Part shown: piece by piece, positions 1 to 8,816 of the stretch
Layout of the letters: each line of letters starts with the position of its first letter
Position numbering within the stretch: the stretch's first letter is position 1
Assembly (NCBI GenBank): GCA_902799905.1
Contig: CADCCB010000033.1
Coordinates: 1 to 64,000, forward strand
Origin: an uncultured Prevotellaceae bacterium
GTDB taxonomy: Bacteria > Bacteroidota > Bacteroidia > Bacteroidales > Bacteroidaceae
Reading direction: 5' to 3'
DNA: 64,000 nt
Made by a program: the position numbers and the translations under genes
The notes under the pieces: model-generated
Seen by the model: only the letters and a program-made list of their open reading frames with translations
Database searches by the model: none
What the model was told of the DNA's origin: nothing

Positions 1-467
1 TTATAGTTTAAAAGGTGGTACTTATAAACATATAACGTTTCTGGCTTCCTCTTTTATATATCGATTAGTATCCTACCAACTGGAAAAGCGGAAGAACCAA
101 AAATCTTAGCCAAAATATTACTCAAATATCCGCTCGAGCCCTGCTCGCTTTCACCAAGCGAAGCGACTGAAAGAAATCCGTTGCAGCGTTGCAGTGTTGC
201 AGTGTTGCAGTTCAAAATCAGATGATGCAAATCTCAAATTATATACCTATATTTATATATATATCTATACATATATAAATATAGAAGTATTTTCGGGATT
301 TGGAAATGCTTCTCGAGAACTGCAACACTGCAACACTGCAACGGATAGAGCATTAAAGGAAAACGGATTTCACGGATCAAACGGTTGTCTAAGTTGCTGA
401 TTATCAGTAGTGCTTAGATCCGTAGAATCCGTGAAATCCGTTGTCGTAATAATCCGCAATCCGTTGT
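1..467. repeat. Intergenic repeat region with inverted octamer arrays
   Basis: No gene is seen here. Four tandem octamers GTTGCAGC/GTTGCAGT lie at 180-211. Three inverted octamers ACTGCAAC lie at 319-342, so the arms can pair across about 107 bases of AT-rich alternating sequence. A CTCGAG-containing dispersed element sits at 130-178; further copies are at 21342-21386 and 42493-42540. A perfect 16-bp inverted repeat (AACGGATTTCACGGAT at 362-377 against 427-442) stands just past the stop of the minus-strand ATPase gene and could end its transcript. Confidence 0.7.
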
Positions 468-1586
468 TCAGAACCCGATGCGGGGCTTGGCCTTGGGCAC
501 CTCGATGGGCTGGAGGTCGGCAGGAGTGATGGTGAAGAACTCGGTGCGGTTGAAGATGTCGCCCTTGATGCAGCGCTGGGCGTGACAGAGGTAGATGCGC
601 TCCAGTTGGTTGGCAATGAAGCGGGCGTTGCCCCACGTCTGCGGGTCGCGGGCAGTATATGCCTCGGTAATCATCAGTTTGTACTGGCTCCAGGCCGAGG
701 GCGTGAAGGTGTAGTTGTACTCGCTGATGCGGCGCTGCGTGATGTCGAGCAACTCGTCGACCGAGAAGTCGCGGAACTCGAAGCGGTTGGGGAAGCGCGA
801 CTCCAGTCCCGGGTTCAGTTCCAGCAGACGGAGCATGGGTTGCTTGTAGCCGCAGAGCACGATGGCCAGGTCGCGCTGCTTCTCGTTGGCCAGGATCTCC
901 ATCAGCAGGGGGATGACCATCTTGCCGGGGTCGTTCTTGTTGTCGGAGTTCAGCAGGTAGGCCTCGTCGATCATCAGCACGCCTCCCTTTGCCATTTCCA
1001 CCACCTGGCGCACGGCCCGTTCTTCGTCGCCCCAGTTGGTGCCTACAAACGTGCCGCGTCCGGCTACCACCACATGACCCTTGCTCAGCATCTGAGCCTT
1101 GTGGAGCAGCGACCCCATGATCTTGCAGACGGTGGTCTTGCCGGTGCCTGGCCGTCCGAGGAAGATGCTGTGCAGCGACAGGGCGTGCACCTTCACCTTG
1201 GGGTTCATGGCGTGCATGCGGATGTTGTAGCGGTTCATGGTGATCAGTTCATCAATGCGCTTCTTGATGTCCTGGCAGCCCACTAATTTCTCCAGTTCGC
1301 GCTCAGGATGCTTGATGGGCTGCAGTATCTCAACCTTCACGCAGTTGTTAGGATTCACTTCCAGTTCGCCGATGGTCGATATTTGCTCATCGTCCTCATC
1401 GTTGTCATCATTCTCATCGTCTTCAAGATGATAGTCGAGGTCTTCATCCTCGTCCTCATCTTCGTCTTCGTCGTCCGGTTTCACTTCCTCGCAGCCTTCC
1501 TCGATGAATTTCTTGAGCAAGGCCTCGAACTCCTCATCCTCGTCTTGTGTGTCAATCATGACGTCCTCCAAATTGTTTTTACTCAT
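468..1586 (-). CDS. AAA+ ATPase of the CbbX/SpoVK type with acidic N-terminus
   Basis: 372 residues. The start at 1586 (MSKNN) is preferred over an upstream in-frame ATG at 1673, whose extension is low-complexity and unlike the family. Residues about 37-67 are almost all Asp/Glu. The AAA+ core follows: Walker A GRPGTGKT near 144-151 and Walker B GVLMIDEAY near 202-209, then an arginine-finger region and lid. Family members such as CbbX remodel protein complexes using ATP; SpoVK-like homologues of unknown target are common in Bacteroidetes. The acidic tail may bind a basic partner (inference). It is transcribed alone, behind a roughly 350-base leader that starts from a -7 box at 1944-1951. Confidence 0.85.
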   Translation of the reverse strand: MSKNNLEDVMIDTQDEDEEFEALLKKFIEEGCEEVKPDDEDEDEDEDEDLDYHLEDDENDDNDEDDEQISTIGELEVNPNNCVKVEILQPIKHPERELEKLVGCQDIKKRIDELITMNRYNIRMHAMNPKVKVHALSLHSIFLGRPGTGKTTVCKIMGSLLHKAQMLSKGHVVVAGRGTFVGTNWGDEERAVRQVVEMAKGGVLMIDEAYLLNSDNKNDPGKMVIPLLMEILANEKQRDLAIVLCGYKQPMLRLLELNPGLESRFPNRFEFRDFSVDELLDITQRRISEYNYTFTPSAWSQYKLMITEAYTARDPQTWGNARFIANQLERIYLCHAQRCIKGDIFNRTEFFTITPADLQPIEVPKAKPRIGF

Positions 1587-1828
1587 GGCAGTATGTGTGT
1601 TTGATAATGAAAAAAAAGAATAAGTAGTAATAGTGTACGCCCTGCAGTAAGGGGCGCAAGAGTGTTTAGGCAAGAGACCTCGGGGGCCAGTTGCCTGTAA
1701 GCATCGCAGAGAACAATCCTGAAGGATGATTCTCTACCACAGTGCATAGGTGTAGCATCATGTCAAAGAACGACAGTCACCACGAGTCCTGTAGCAGACC
1801 CGTCAAAAGTGCACGAGATAGCCTGGGG

Positions 1829-1888
1829 CTATATCTCCCTGTGGGCCGCTCGGCGTTCTGATGATAAAGTGATGATTAGTTTTGTCAT
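1829..1888 (-). CDS. Possible 19-codon leader ORF upstream of the AAA+ ATPase
   Basis: On the minus strand, GGGAGGAAAGA precedes an ATG at 1888, and the frame runs 19 codons (starts MTKLIITLSS) to TAG at 1829. A strong Shine-Dalgarno sequence is uncommon in Bacteroidetes, so this one stands out. The stop falls inside a stem of two near-complementary arms, GAGATATAGCC and GGCTATCTC. A second stem (AGAGAA..ATCC with GGAT..TTCTCT) follows about 100 bases later. This could be a regulatory leader peptide, but it is too short to be sure it is translated. Confidence 0.35.
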   Translation of the reverse strand: MTKLIITLSSERRAAHREI

Positions 1889-1943
1889 TCTTTCCTCCCT
1901 TTCTTTTTACCTTGTTTCTGTGATAGAAAATCAATTTCCGTCT

Positions 1944-1951
1944 GCAAAGAT
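1944..1951 (-). promoter_or_regulatory. Bacteroidetes-type -7 box for ATPase leader
   Basis: The minus strand reads TATCTTTG, matching TAnnTTTG. It would start a transcript near 1938 that reads the mini-ORF and then the ATPase at 1586. Confidence 0.6.
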
Positions 1952-2127
1952 ATGGATTATTCCGTAATGAACCAAATTTTTCGGCAAAAATCTTACCATA
2001 ATCGGCTCTCGTCTCTCATTTTCGTCCGATTTTCGTAGATTTTCGTCCTAAAAGGCAATGGAGCGAGAGTTGCTGTTGACATAAATCAAAGAATGGGGAG
2101 GTTCTGCCGGTTTTTGCCGCATTCTCT

Positions 2128-2157
2128 TTTGTGCAACCGCAAAAAGCAGTACCTTTG
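2128..2157 (+). promoter_or_regulatory. Promoter of the small 31-codon unit
   Basis: TTTG at 2128-2131 and TACCTTTG at 2150-2157 are 18 bases apart, close to the Bacteroidetes primary sigma consensus. The predicted start is near 2162, at the edge of the dyad GTAGTCGT-G-ACGACTAC (2162-2178). Confidence 0.7.
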
Positions 2158-2237
2158 CATTGTAGTCGTGACGACTACTACGTTATTCATTAGGTTAGTA
2201 GTTCTTCGCATATGCGAAGGGAATTAAGGTAAAGATT

Positions 2238-2333
2238 ATGTTATTAGATTTTCAGACAACATGTATGTTGGCAGTTGTCGCAGTAGCCACAGTTTTGTGT
2301 GTTATCACGCTGATGAACACCAACATCCGTTGA
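2238..2333 (+). CDS. Candidate 31-residue membrane micropeptide
   Basis: ATG at 2238, TGA at 2331. The peptide starts MLLDFQTTCML, continues with a hydrophobic run rich in Val, Ala, Leu and Ile of roughly 17-18 residues, and ends MNTNIR, so it could form one membrane helix. It has its own promoter (2128-2157) and terminator (2337-2373). The leader between them carries three possible stems: GTAGTCGT/ACGACTAC, ACTACTA/TAGTAGT and the perfect palindrome CTTCGCATATGCGAAG (2204-2219). The transcript could instead act as a small RNA. The family is not recognised. Confidence 0.5.
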   Translation: MLLDFQTTCMLAVVAVATVLCVITLMNTNIR

Positions 2334-2336
2334 AAG

Positions 2337-2373
2337 GAGCATAGAGTGAGTGATTCATACTATGCTCTTTTTT
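2337..2373 (+). terminator. Intrinsic terminator of the small unit
   Basis: GAGCATAG (2337-2344) pairs perfectly with CTATGCTC (2360-2367) and is followed by TTTTTTCTTTC. It begins three bases after the small ORF stop. Confidence 0.8.
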
Positions 2374-2490
2374 CTTTCTCCTTGCTCTTTTCGGCCTGAA
2401 AAAACCTAAAAACAACTTAAAAACGGGGCAATAATGATATATTTTATTTAATAAAAGGTGGAAAATGGCCGCTTTTTGCAGAAATGTGCG

Positions 2491-2498
2491 TAAATTTG
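2491..2498 (+). promoter_or_regulatory. -7 box for the DUF6242 gene
   Basis: TAAATTTG matches TAnnTTTG and lies 30 bases before the ATG at 2528. Confidence 0.55.
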
Positions 2499-2527
2499 CA
2501 GCCGAATTTGTTTAAACAAGACTTTTG

Positions 2528-3769
2528 ATGAAGAAAATTTTAATGACGCTTTGCGTTCTGCTGGGAGCATCGACCATGCTAACCGGCTGTCTGGGTAGCG
2601 ACAGCGACACCCAGGTGACGTCCTATAGCGATATGGCTATAACGAGCATCACCCTGGGCACCCTGAATCGCTATACGCTTAGCACGTCATCTACTACTGG
2701 CAACGATACCATCATCAAATCGACCTTCTCCGGGAGCAGTTATCCCGTGCTTATCGATCAGTTGGACTATCGTATCTACAACAAGACGGAACTCCCCGTG
2801 GGTACCGACTTGGAGCATGTGACCCTCACCATTAGCACCCTCAACAACGGCGTGGTGGCTATCAAGTCGCTGACCAGCGACTCGCTCCGTTGGTACTCGT
2901 CGAGTGATTCCATCGACCTTTCACAAACGCGCATCTTCCGCGTGTATGCCGCCAACGGCTCTACTTGGCGTGACTACAAGGTGACGCTGACAGCCAGCGA
3001 GACCCAAGGCATCGTGTTCGAGTGGCGTAAGGTGATCGACGATCCCTCGCTGAGTGGCTGGGACAACATGTATATGGAGGTGTTCAAGGATACCGTCTGC
3101 GTCAGCGAAAGCCCCGTCGTGGTGAAAGGCAACTCTGCCTTTGCGCTGGAAAACGGACAGTTGATGCGCTCCGACATCATCGGCGAGTGGTATCCTGTGG
3201 CTGACGCTCCTGAGTTGAGCACCCTCTTCGCCTGCGGCACCAAGGAACTCTTTGCCATTGGCACCGACGGCAAGGTGAAGCATTCGATGGATGAAGGACA
3301 GACATGGGCTGACGATGTGCTGGACACCGATGTGGCGCTCTTCCCGAAAGAGGGACTGGTCAGCGTGAACTGGGACTATGCGAATAGCGACTCTACAGAC
3401 TATGTGCTCGTAGCCGGAAAACATCCGCAGTCACCCGCCTATATGGCCATCTGGCGAAAAATCAGCCAGTTTGAGGGCGTAGGCAAGGGTGGAAAGTGGG
3501 TCTATATGCCCCTCGATGAAACCAACCCCTACCAGTTGCCCTATGACGGCGTGCTGTCGATGGCCTATTATAATAATAAGGTGTTGGCGATGAACGACCA
3601 CATGGTGTTGTTGGAGTCGCGCGACCAGGGTATCACCTGGAAGAATTCTACCGAATATGCCATCCCCAGCAATGTGACTGGCACGCGCGTCCGTATGGCC
3701 GCCACCGACAATACCGGCATCTGGGTGCTGACCAATAGCGGACAGTTGTGGCACGGCATCAAGAGATAA
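2528..3769 (+). CDS. DUF6242-type lipoprotein
   Basis: 413 residues from ATG 2528; a TTG codon just upstream is not needed. The N-terminus MKKILMTLCVLLGAS..LTGC is a lipoprotein signal with the lipidated Cys near residue 21, so the protein should be anchored in the outer membrane or periplasm. The first half resembles the DUF6242 N-terminal domain (TSITLGTLNRYTLS), and the second half has BNR-like repeats typical of beta-propellers (segments such as SMDEGQTW and SRDQGITW). Function is unknown in this family. It precedes the DUF6089/uppS/bamA genes by 16 bases and probably belongs to the same transcript. Confidence 0.75.
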   Translation: MKKILMTLCVLLGASTMLTGCLGSDSDTQVTSYSDMAITSITLGTLNRYTLSTSSTTGNDTIIKSTFSGSSYPVLIDQLDYRIYNKTELPVGTDLEHVTLTISTLNNGVVAIKSLTSDSLRWYSSSDSIDLSQTRIFRVYAANGSTWRDYKVTLTASETQGIVFEWRKVIDDPSLSGWDNMYMEVFKDTVCVSESPVVVKGNSAFALENGQLMRSDIIGEWYPVADAPELSTLFACGTKELFAIGTDGKVKHSMDEGQTWADDVLDTDVALFPKEGLVSVNWDYANSDSTDYVLVAGKHPQSPAYMAIWRKISQFEGVGKGGKWVYMPLDETNPYQLPYDGVLSMAYYNNKVLAMNDHMVLLESRDQGITWKNSTEYAIPSNVTGTRVRMAATDNTGIWVLTNSGQLWHGIKR

Positions 3770-3785
3770 ACAATAGGGACAGACA

Positions 3786-4514
3786 ATGAGATGGGGTAGA
3801 GGTGAAAGCCGCGTGTGGCCGTTGAGACTGTTGCTGTGTGCAGCATTCCAGGTTGCCCTCTTCTCCTTGCTCGTACCCTCAGCGAAGGCTCAGACAGAGC
3901 CCGAATACAAGATGGAGGCTGGTGCAGGAGCAGGCCTGATGAACTATCTGGGCGACTTCAACACCAAACTGCTGAAAGGCATGCAGCCCATGGGAGGGCT
4001 GGTCTTGAAATACAAGTTGAACCCCCGCATGGCGTGGTCTATGGGGCTGAACTATGGTCAGTTGAAGGGCTCCTCAACCAATGTGGAGACCTGGTATCCG
4101 GCGCTGGCCGAAAACCCCATTGACTTTACGACGAAAGTCGTGAACTTCGATGTGCGCTATGAGTATAACTTCTGGCCTTTCGGCACAGGAAAGGAGTATA
4201 GGGGCGCCCGCCCGCTCACTCCCTTTATCGCGCTGGGGGCTGGACTGGTGTTTGCCAAGTGCGACGAGTCGGCTACGGGATTCCAAGTCCCCATCGGCGT
4301 GGGCGTGAAATACAAGTTGAAACAGCGGCTCAACCTGACTGCCGAGTGGCTGATGCACTTCAGCGGCACCGACCTGTTGGATGGCCAGAAAGACCCCTAC
4401 GGCATCAAGAGCAGCGGACTCTTCAAGAATACCGACTGCTTCGGTACCTTCCAGGTGTCCATCACCTACGAGTTCATGGAGCGCTGCCGTACCTGTCATA
4501 ACGATCGCGAGTAA
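3786..4514 (+). CDS. DUF6089-type outer-membrane beta-barrel protein
   Basis: 242 residues. A Sec signal peptide ends near AKAQ (about residue 36). The mature part alternates hydrophobic and polar residues with Gly-rich turns (MEAGAGAGLMNYLGDFN, ALGAGLVFAK, GVGVKYKLKQRLNLTAEW), as in small eight-stranded barrels. In Bacteroidales this family lies directly before uppS and bamA, as here, with 33 bases to uppS. A role in envelope assembly is plausible but not demonstrated by the sequence. Confidence 0.75.
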   Translation: MRWGRGESRVWPLRLLLCAAFQVALFSLLVPSAKAQTEPEYKMEAGAGAGLMNYLGDFNTKLLKGMQPMGGLVLKYKLNPRMAWSMGLNYGQLKGSSTNVETWYPALAENPIDFTTKVVNFDVRYEYNFWPFGTGKEYRGARPLTPFIALGAGLVFAKCDESATGFQVPIGVGVKYKLKQRLNLTAEWLMHFSGTDLLDGQKDPYGIKSSGLFKNTDCFGTFQVSITYEFMERCRTCHNDRE

Positions 4515-4547
4515 CCGATAGAGTAAAGAGACAAAGAGTTAAGAATT

Positions 4548-5294
4548 ATGGATAAATTAGATATGAACCGTATTCCTCAGCACATTGCCATCATCATGGA
4601 CGGCAATGGACGCTGGGCTATGGAGCGTGGTAAAGAGCGCACCTATGGACACCAGGCTGGGGTGGAGGCCGTACGCCGCATCACTACCGAGTGCTCGAAT
4701 CTGGGAGTGAAGTTCCTCACGCTCTATACCTTCTCCACAGAGAACTGGAGCAGGCCTTCCGACGAGGTGGCAGCCCTGATGGGACTGGTGCTGGTATCGC
4801 TGGAAGACGAGATATTCATGAAGCACAACGTGCGCTTCCGTGTGGTGGGCGACATTCAGCGTCTGCCGGAGGTGGTGCAGCAGAAACTGCACGAGACCGA
4901 GGAGCACACGGCAAAGAACGATTCGATGACAATGGTGGTGGCCCTCAGTTACTCGTCGAGACTGGAACTGGTAAGGACCATGCAGCAGATAGCAAGCGAG
5001 GTGAAGGACGGGAAGATGGCCATCGACGACATCGACGAGAAAGCCATCGACAGCCGTCTGTGGACCAACTTCATGCCCGATCCCGATTTGCTTATCCGTA
5101 CGGGCGGCGAGTTGCGTGTATCCAACTACCTGCTCTGGCAGATAGCCTATTCCGAACTGTATTTCTGCGATACCTACTGGCCCGACTTCGATGAGGCCGA
5201 ACTGCATAAGGCTATCCTGAGTTATCAGAGCCGTCAGCGCCGATATGGCAAGACCGAGGCACAGGTGGAGGCTGAAGAAGGGAAAAGTGAATAG
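4548..5294 (+). CDS. uppS: Isoprenyl transferase (undecaprenyl diphosphate synthase)
   Basis: 248 residues, the usual length. It makes the C55 polyprenyl diphosphate carrier for peptidoglycan and surface glycans by cis-condensation of isopentenyl diphosphate in the cytosol. The catalytic motif [13 protein letters not shown] is near residues 13-25 (Asp binds Mg2+), with [10 protein letters not shown] near 63-72 and the C-terminal [17 protein letters not shown]. It sits in the conserved order DUF6089-uppS-bamA. Confidence 0.95.
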   Translation: MDKLDMNRIPQHIAIIMDGNGRWAMERGKERTYGHQAGVEAVRRITTECSNLGVKFLTLYTFSTENWSRPSDEVAALMGLVLVSLEDEIFMKHNVRFRVVGDIQRLPEVVQQKLHETEEHTAKNDSMTMVVALSYSSRLELVRTMQQIASEVKDGKMAIDDIDEKAIDSRLWTNFMPDPDLLIRTGGELRVSNYLLWQIAYSELYFCDTYWPDFDEAELHKAILSYQSRQRRYGKTEAQVEAEEGKSE

Positions 5295-5377
5295 GGTAAA
5301 GTGAAAAGTGAAAAATGCTATCGCTTTAAGCAAGGATGAAAACTTATATATATAATATGGTGAAGACGGGTATGAAG

Positions 5378-8077
5378 ATGAAACGAATGCTGTTGCTGGC
5401 ATTCTTCATGCTTCACGCTTCACTCTTCACTCTCATGGCGCAAGATGTCATCGTCAACCCCGACATCTCCTATGCCGGCACACCTCGTCAATGCGAGATT
5501 GGCGGCATCAGCGTAGTAGGTGTTGAGGGCTACGAGGACTTTGTGCTCATCAACCTGTCGGGCCTTAGTGTCGGACAGCAGATAGAAGTGCCGGGAGCGG
5601 AAATCACCGAGGCTGTCAAGCGCTACTGGAAGCATGGCCTCTTCTCTGATGTGTCCATCACGGCCGATTCCATCGTAGGCTCGAAGGTGTTTCTCTGCAT
5701 CCACCTCTCTCTGCGCCCGCGTATCACCAATATCAACTATTATGGTGTGAAGAAGAGCGAGCGCGAGGACTTGGAGAACAAGTTGGGTATGGCCAAGGGC
5801 ATGAGTCTCACGAAGAACATCATCGACCGTGCCAAGATCCTGGCCAAGAAGTATTTCGACGACAAGGGCTTCAAGAATGCCGAGATCGAAATCCACCAGA
5901 GCGACGATGTGACGGGTAAGAACCAGGTGGTGCTCGATGTCTATATCGACAAGAAGGACAAGATGAAGGTGCGCCAGATCATCTTCGAAGGCAACGAGCG
6001 CGTCAGCGACTCCAAGATCAAGGGAAACTTGTTCAGCAAGGGTGCTTTCGGTAAGATTCACGAGGCTGGCAAGTTCAAGAATATGTTCAAGGCGAAGAAG
6101 TTCACGCCCGAACGCTATGAGGAGGCCAAGCAGGCCCTGATCGATAAATACAACGAACTGGGCTTCCGCGATGCTACCATCGAAGAGGACTCGGTGTGGA
6201 ATGTCGATGAGAAGCACGTCAACGTCTACCTTAAGATCGACGAGGGCGAGAAATACTATCTGCGCAACATCTCTTGGGTGGGCAACACGGTGGTCACCAG
6301 CGACTATCTGGATCGCGTGCTCACGATGCAGAAAGGCGATGTCTACAACCAGAAGTTGATGAGCAAGCGACTGTTGGAAGACGACGATGCCGTACACAAC
6401 TATTATTACAACAACGGCTATGTGTTCTCCAGCGTCGAGCCTACCGATGTCAATGTCGTGGGCGACTCCATCGATGTGGAGGTGCGCATCACCGAGGGTC
6501 CGCAGGCCCACCTCAACATGGTGCGAATCTATGGTAACGACCGACTCTATGAGGAGGTGGTACGCCGTGAGTTGCGTACCAAGCCTGGCGACCTCTTCAG
6601 CAAGGACGCCCTGATGCGTTCGGCCCGTGAGATCGCTTCAATGGGCTATTTCGATCCTGAGTCCGTCAATCCCGACGTGAAGCCCAACTATGACGACGGT
6701 ACCGTGGATGTCAACTGGAACCTGACGCAGAAATCCAACGACCAACTTGAACTCTCGCTCGGCTGGGGCCAGACGGGTATCATCGGCCGCGTGGGTATCA
6801 AGTTCACCAACTTCTCGCTCCGCAACCTGCTGGGTAAGAACAAACTGCATCGCGGCATCCTGCCGGCAGGCGACGGCGAGCAGATCGGCCTGAACTTCCA
6901 GACCAATGGTCGCTATTATAGTTCCTATAACGCCAACTACTCCACAGGATGGTTCGGCGGCAAGCGACCCAATGCCTTCAACGTGGGCGTCTACTACTCC
7001 AAGCAGTCAGACGTGTCGAGCAACTACTATAACTCGTCATACCTCAACTCGCTCAACTACCTCTATTCGGGTATGAGCAACTTCAATAGCGGCTATTATA
7101 ACAACTACGAGAGTTATCTCGACGATGACAAGTACGTGAAGTTGCTGGGTGTCTCTGTTGGATGGGGTAAGCGTCTGCGCTGGCCCGACGACTACTTCCA
7201 GTTCTCGGCCACGCTCAGTTATCAACTCTATATGCTGAAGGACTGGCAGTACTTCATCATCTCCAACGGCAACTGTAACAACATCAACCTGTCGCTGGCC
7301 CTATCGCGTACCTCTACCGACAACCCCCTCTTCCCTCGTCACGGCTCTGACTTCTTGTTCAGCGTCACGCTCACTCCGCCTTGGTCGCTCTTCGACGGCA
7401 AGGACTATGAGAACCTCGCCACACAGTCGACCTACACAGACGATAATGAGCGTTGGCAGGCTGAACAGACCGAGAAATACAAGTGGATTGAGTATCACAA
7501 GTGGAAGTTCCGCAGCCGCACCTACACCGCCCTCGGCAGCGCACAGAAGTGCTTCGTGCTGATGACACGTGTGGAGTTCGGACTGCTGGGTTCCTACAAC
7601 GACCATAAGAAGTCACCCTTCGAGACCTTCTATGTGGGTGGCGACGGCATGAGTGGCTACAGCACCAGTTATGCTGAGGAGACCATCGGACTGCGTGGTT
7701 ATGAGAACGGCTCTATTTCATCGTCGGCCTATGTAAAGGGCGTACAACAGGGTACCAGCGAATGGACGGGCAGCCGCTATAGCGCCTACGATGCCTATGC
7801 CTACGACCGCTTCACGCTCGAGTTGCGCTATCCCTTCATGCTGGGCAACACCACCATCTACGGACTGGGATTCCTCGAGGCTGGTAATGCCTGGGCCAAG
7901 GCCAAGGACTTCAACCCCTTCGACATGAAGCGCTCGGCTGGTATCGGCGTGCGCATCTACCTCCCGATGGTGGGCTTGATGGGTATCGACTGGGCCTATG
8001 GTTTCGACAAGGTCTACCAGAGCGGATGGAAGAAAGGCGGCAGCCATTTCCACTTCGTGCTGGGACAAGAGTTCTAA
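5378..8077 (+). CDS. bamA: Outer membrane protein assembly factor BamA
   Basis: About 899 residues from ATG 5378, the start that gives a normal signal peptide (MKRMLLLAFF..ALMAQ-like, cut after MAQ); ATGs at 5336, 5357 and 5372 are in frame. Five POTRA domains fill roughly the first half, each with the GN..V/T pattern (for example FEGNERVSDSKIKGNLF and SWVGNTVVTSDYLDRVLT). The Omp85 barrel follows and ends in Phe (HFVLGQEF), the usual signature of the last strand. BamA inserts beta-barrel proteins into the outer membrane. The signal peptide is encoded partly by a 7-bp tandem array at 5405-5432. Confidence 0.95.
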   Translation: MKRMLLLAFFMLHASLFTLMAQDVIVNPDISYAGTPRQCEIGGISVVGVEGYEDFVLINLSGLSVGQQIEVPGAEITEAVKRYWKHGLFSDVSITADSIVGSKVFLCIHLSLRPRITNINYYGVKKSEREDLENKLGMAKGMSLTKNIIDRAKILAKKYFDDKGFKNAEIEIHQSDDVTGKNQVVLDVYIDKKDKMKVRQIIFEGNERVSDSKIKGNLFSKGAFGKIHEAGKFKNMFKAKKFTPERYEEAKQALIDKYNELGFRDATIEEDSVWNVDEKHVNVYLKIDEGEKYYLRNISWVGNTVVTSDYLDRVLTMQKGDVYNQKLMSKRLLEDDDAVHNYYYNNGYVFSSVEPTDVNVVGDSIDVEVRITEGPQAHLNMVRIYGNDRLYEEVVRRELRTKPGDLFSKDALMRSAREIASMGYFDPESVNPDVKPNYDDGTVDVNWNLTQKSNDQLELSLGWGQTGIIGRVGIKFTNFSLRNLLGKNKLHRGILPAGDGEQIGLNFQTNGRYYSSYNANYSTGWFGGKRPNAFNVGVYYSKQSDVSSNYYNSSYLNSLNYLYSGMSNFNSGYYNNYESYLDDDKYVKLLGVSVGWGKRLRWPDDYFQFSATLSYQLYMLKDWQYFIISNGNCNNINLSLALSRTSTDNPLFPRHGSDFLFSVTLTPPWSLFDGKDYENLATQSTYTDDNERWQAEQTEKYKWIEYHKWKFRSRTYTALGSAQKCFVLMTRVEFGLLGSYNDHKKSPFETFYVGGDGMSGYSTSYAEETIGLRGYENGSISSSAYVKGVQQGTSEWTGSRYSAYDAYAYDRFTLELRYPFMLGNTTIYGLGFLEAGNAWAKAKDFNPFDMKRSAGIGVRIYLPMVGLMGIDWAYGFDKVYQSGWKKGGSHFHFVLGQEF
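5405..5432 (+). repeat. Heptamer array inside the bamA signal peptide
   Basis: Four units TTCATGC, TTCACGC, TTCACTC, TTCACTC run in tandem with a period of 7. They resemble the intergenic GTGAAAA/TTTTCAC arrays at 5285-5316 and 8078-8107. Confidence 0.7.
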
Positions 8078-8107
8078 AGAGTGAAAAGTGAAGAGTGAAA
8101 AGTGAAT
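8078..8107. repeat. Intergenic heptamer array (AGAGTGA/AAAGTGA)
   Basis: Four consecutive 7-bp units follow the bamA stop. A similar array (GTGAAAA units) separates uppS from bamA near 5285-5316. Confidence 0.65.
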
Positions 8108-8177
8108 AATTTGCTTCCGCTATAAACTATTAAACTATCAATTAGTTTTTGCGTCAAAGAAACGTATTGACATATAA

Positions 8178-8702
8178 ATGAAGACGAATATGAAGAAAAT
8201 ACTGTTATTAGTTGTTCTGTGTGCAGCGACTGTGTCGATGCAAGCCCAGAAGTTCGCGTTGATCGATATGGACTATGTCTTCAAGAACATACCGGCTTAT
8301 GAGCGTGCCAACGAGCAACTCACGCAGGTATCGAAGAAGTGGCAGGCTGAGGTAGATGCCCTCACCACCGAGGCACAGACCATGTACAAGAACTACCAGA
8401 ACGAGGTGGTGTTCCTCTCCAAGGAGCAGAAGAAAGCCAAGCAGGACGCCATCATGGAGAAGGAGAAGCAGGCCAGCGACCTGAAGCGTAAGTACTTCGG
8501 TCCAGAGGGCGAACTCTTCAAGAAGCGTACTGCCCTGATGACACCCATACAGGATGAGGTATATAACGCCGTGAAGGACGTGGCCGACCTGCGTGGCTAC
8601 CAGTTGGTGCTCGACCGCGCCAGCGACCAGGGCATCGTCTTCGGATCGCCCAAGATCGACATCAGCGACGAGGTGCTGCGCAAACTGGGCTACTCAAATT
8701 AA
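8178..8702 (+). CDS. Skp/OmpH-family periplasmic chaperone (copy 1)
   Basis: 174 residues. The signal peptide is MKKILLLVVLCAATVSMQAQ from the second Met (8190); ATG 8178 is an alternative four residues earlier. The mature protein starts FALIDMDYVFKNIPAYE, the typical OmpH N-terminal strand and helix, then has a long charged coiled coil rich in Lys and Glu. Skp proteins hold unfolded outer-membrane proteins in the periplasm and hand them to BamA, which fits the position directly after bamA. Confidence 0.88.
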   Translation: MKTNMKKILLLVVLCAATVSMQAQKFALIDMDYVFKNIPAYERANEQLTQVSKKWQAEVDALTTEAQTMYKNYQNEVVFLSKEQKKAKQDAIMEKEKQASDLKRKYFGPEGELFKKRTALMTPIQDEVYNAVKDVADLRGYQLVLDRASDQGIVFGSPKIDISDEVLRKLGYSN

Positions 8703-8790
8703 AGACATCTCAACACATCGTTATCTCGACACATCGTTATCTCGTTACATCGATACATCGATACATCGAAATATCGAAAAAAAAGAAATC
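8703..8790. repeat. Octamer array with CATCG/TCGAT core
   Basis: The spacer between the two skp genes is built of units such as ACATCGTT, ATCTCGAC and ACATCGAT with a period of 8 (16 at the start). A related array lies at 43553-43610. Confidence 0.65.
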
Positions 8791-8816
8791 TCAAATTATT
8801 AAATAAAAAAAAGTCA

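Noticed and set aside
582-1286. 234-codon open frame on the plus strand across the AAA+ ATPase
   Set aside because: It is antisense to a clear Walker A/B protein and its translation is Val/Leu/His-rich without any family pattern.
1674-1930. Possible 6S, SRP, tmRNA or RNase P RNA in the structured interval
   Set aside because: No hallmark was found: no tmRNA tag ending ALAA, no SRP GGAA loop context, no RNase P core. It is better explained as the leader of the ATPase.
4557-5402. 281-codon minus-strand frame across uppS
   Set aside because: Shadow of uppS, which has all family motifs on the plus strand.
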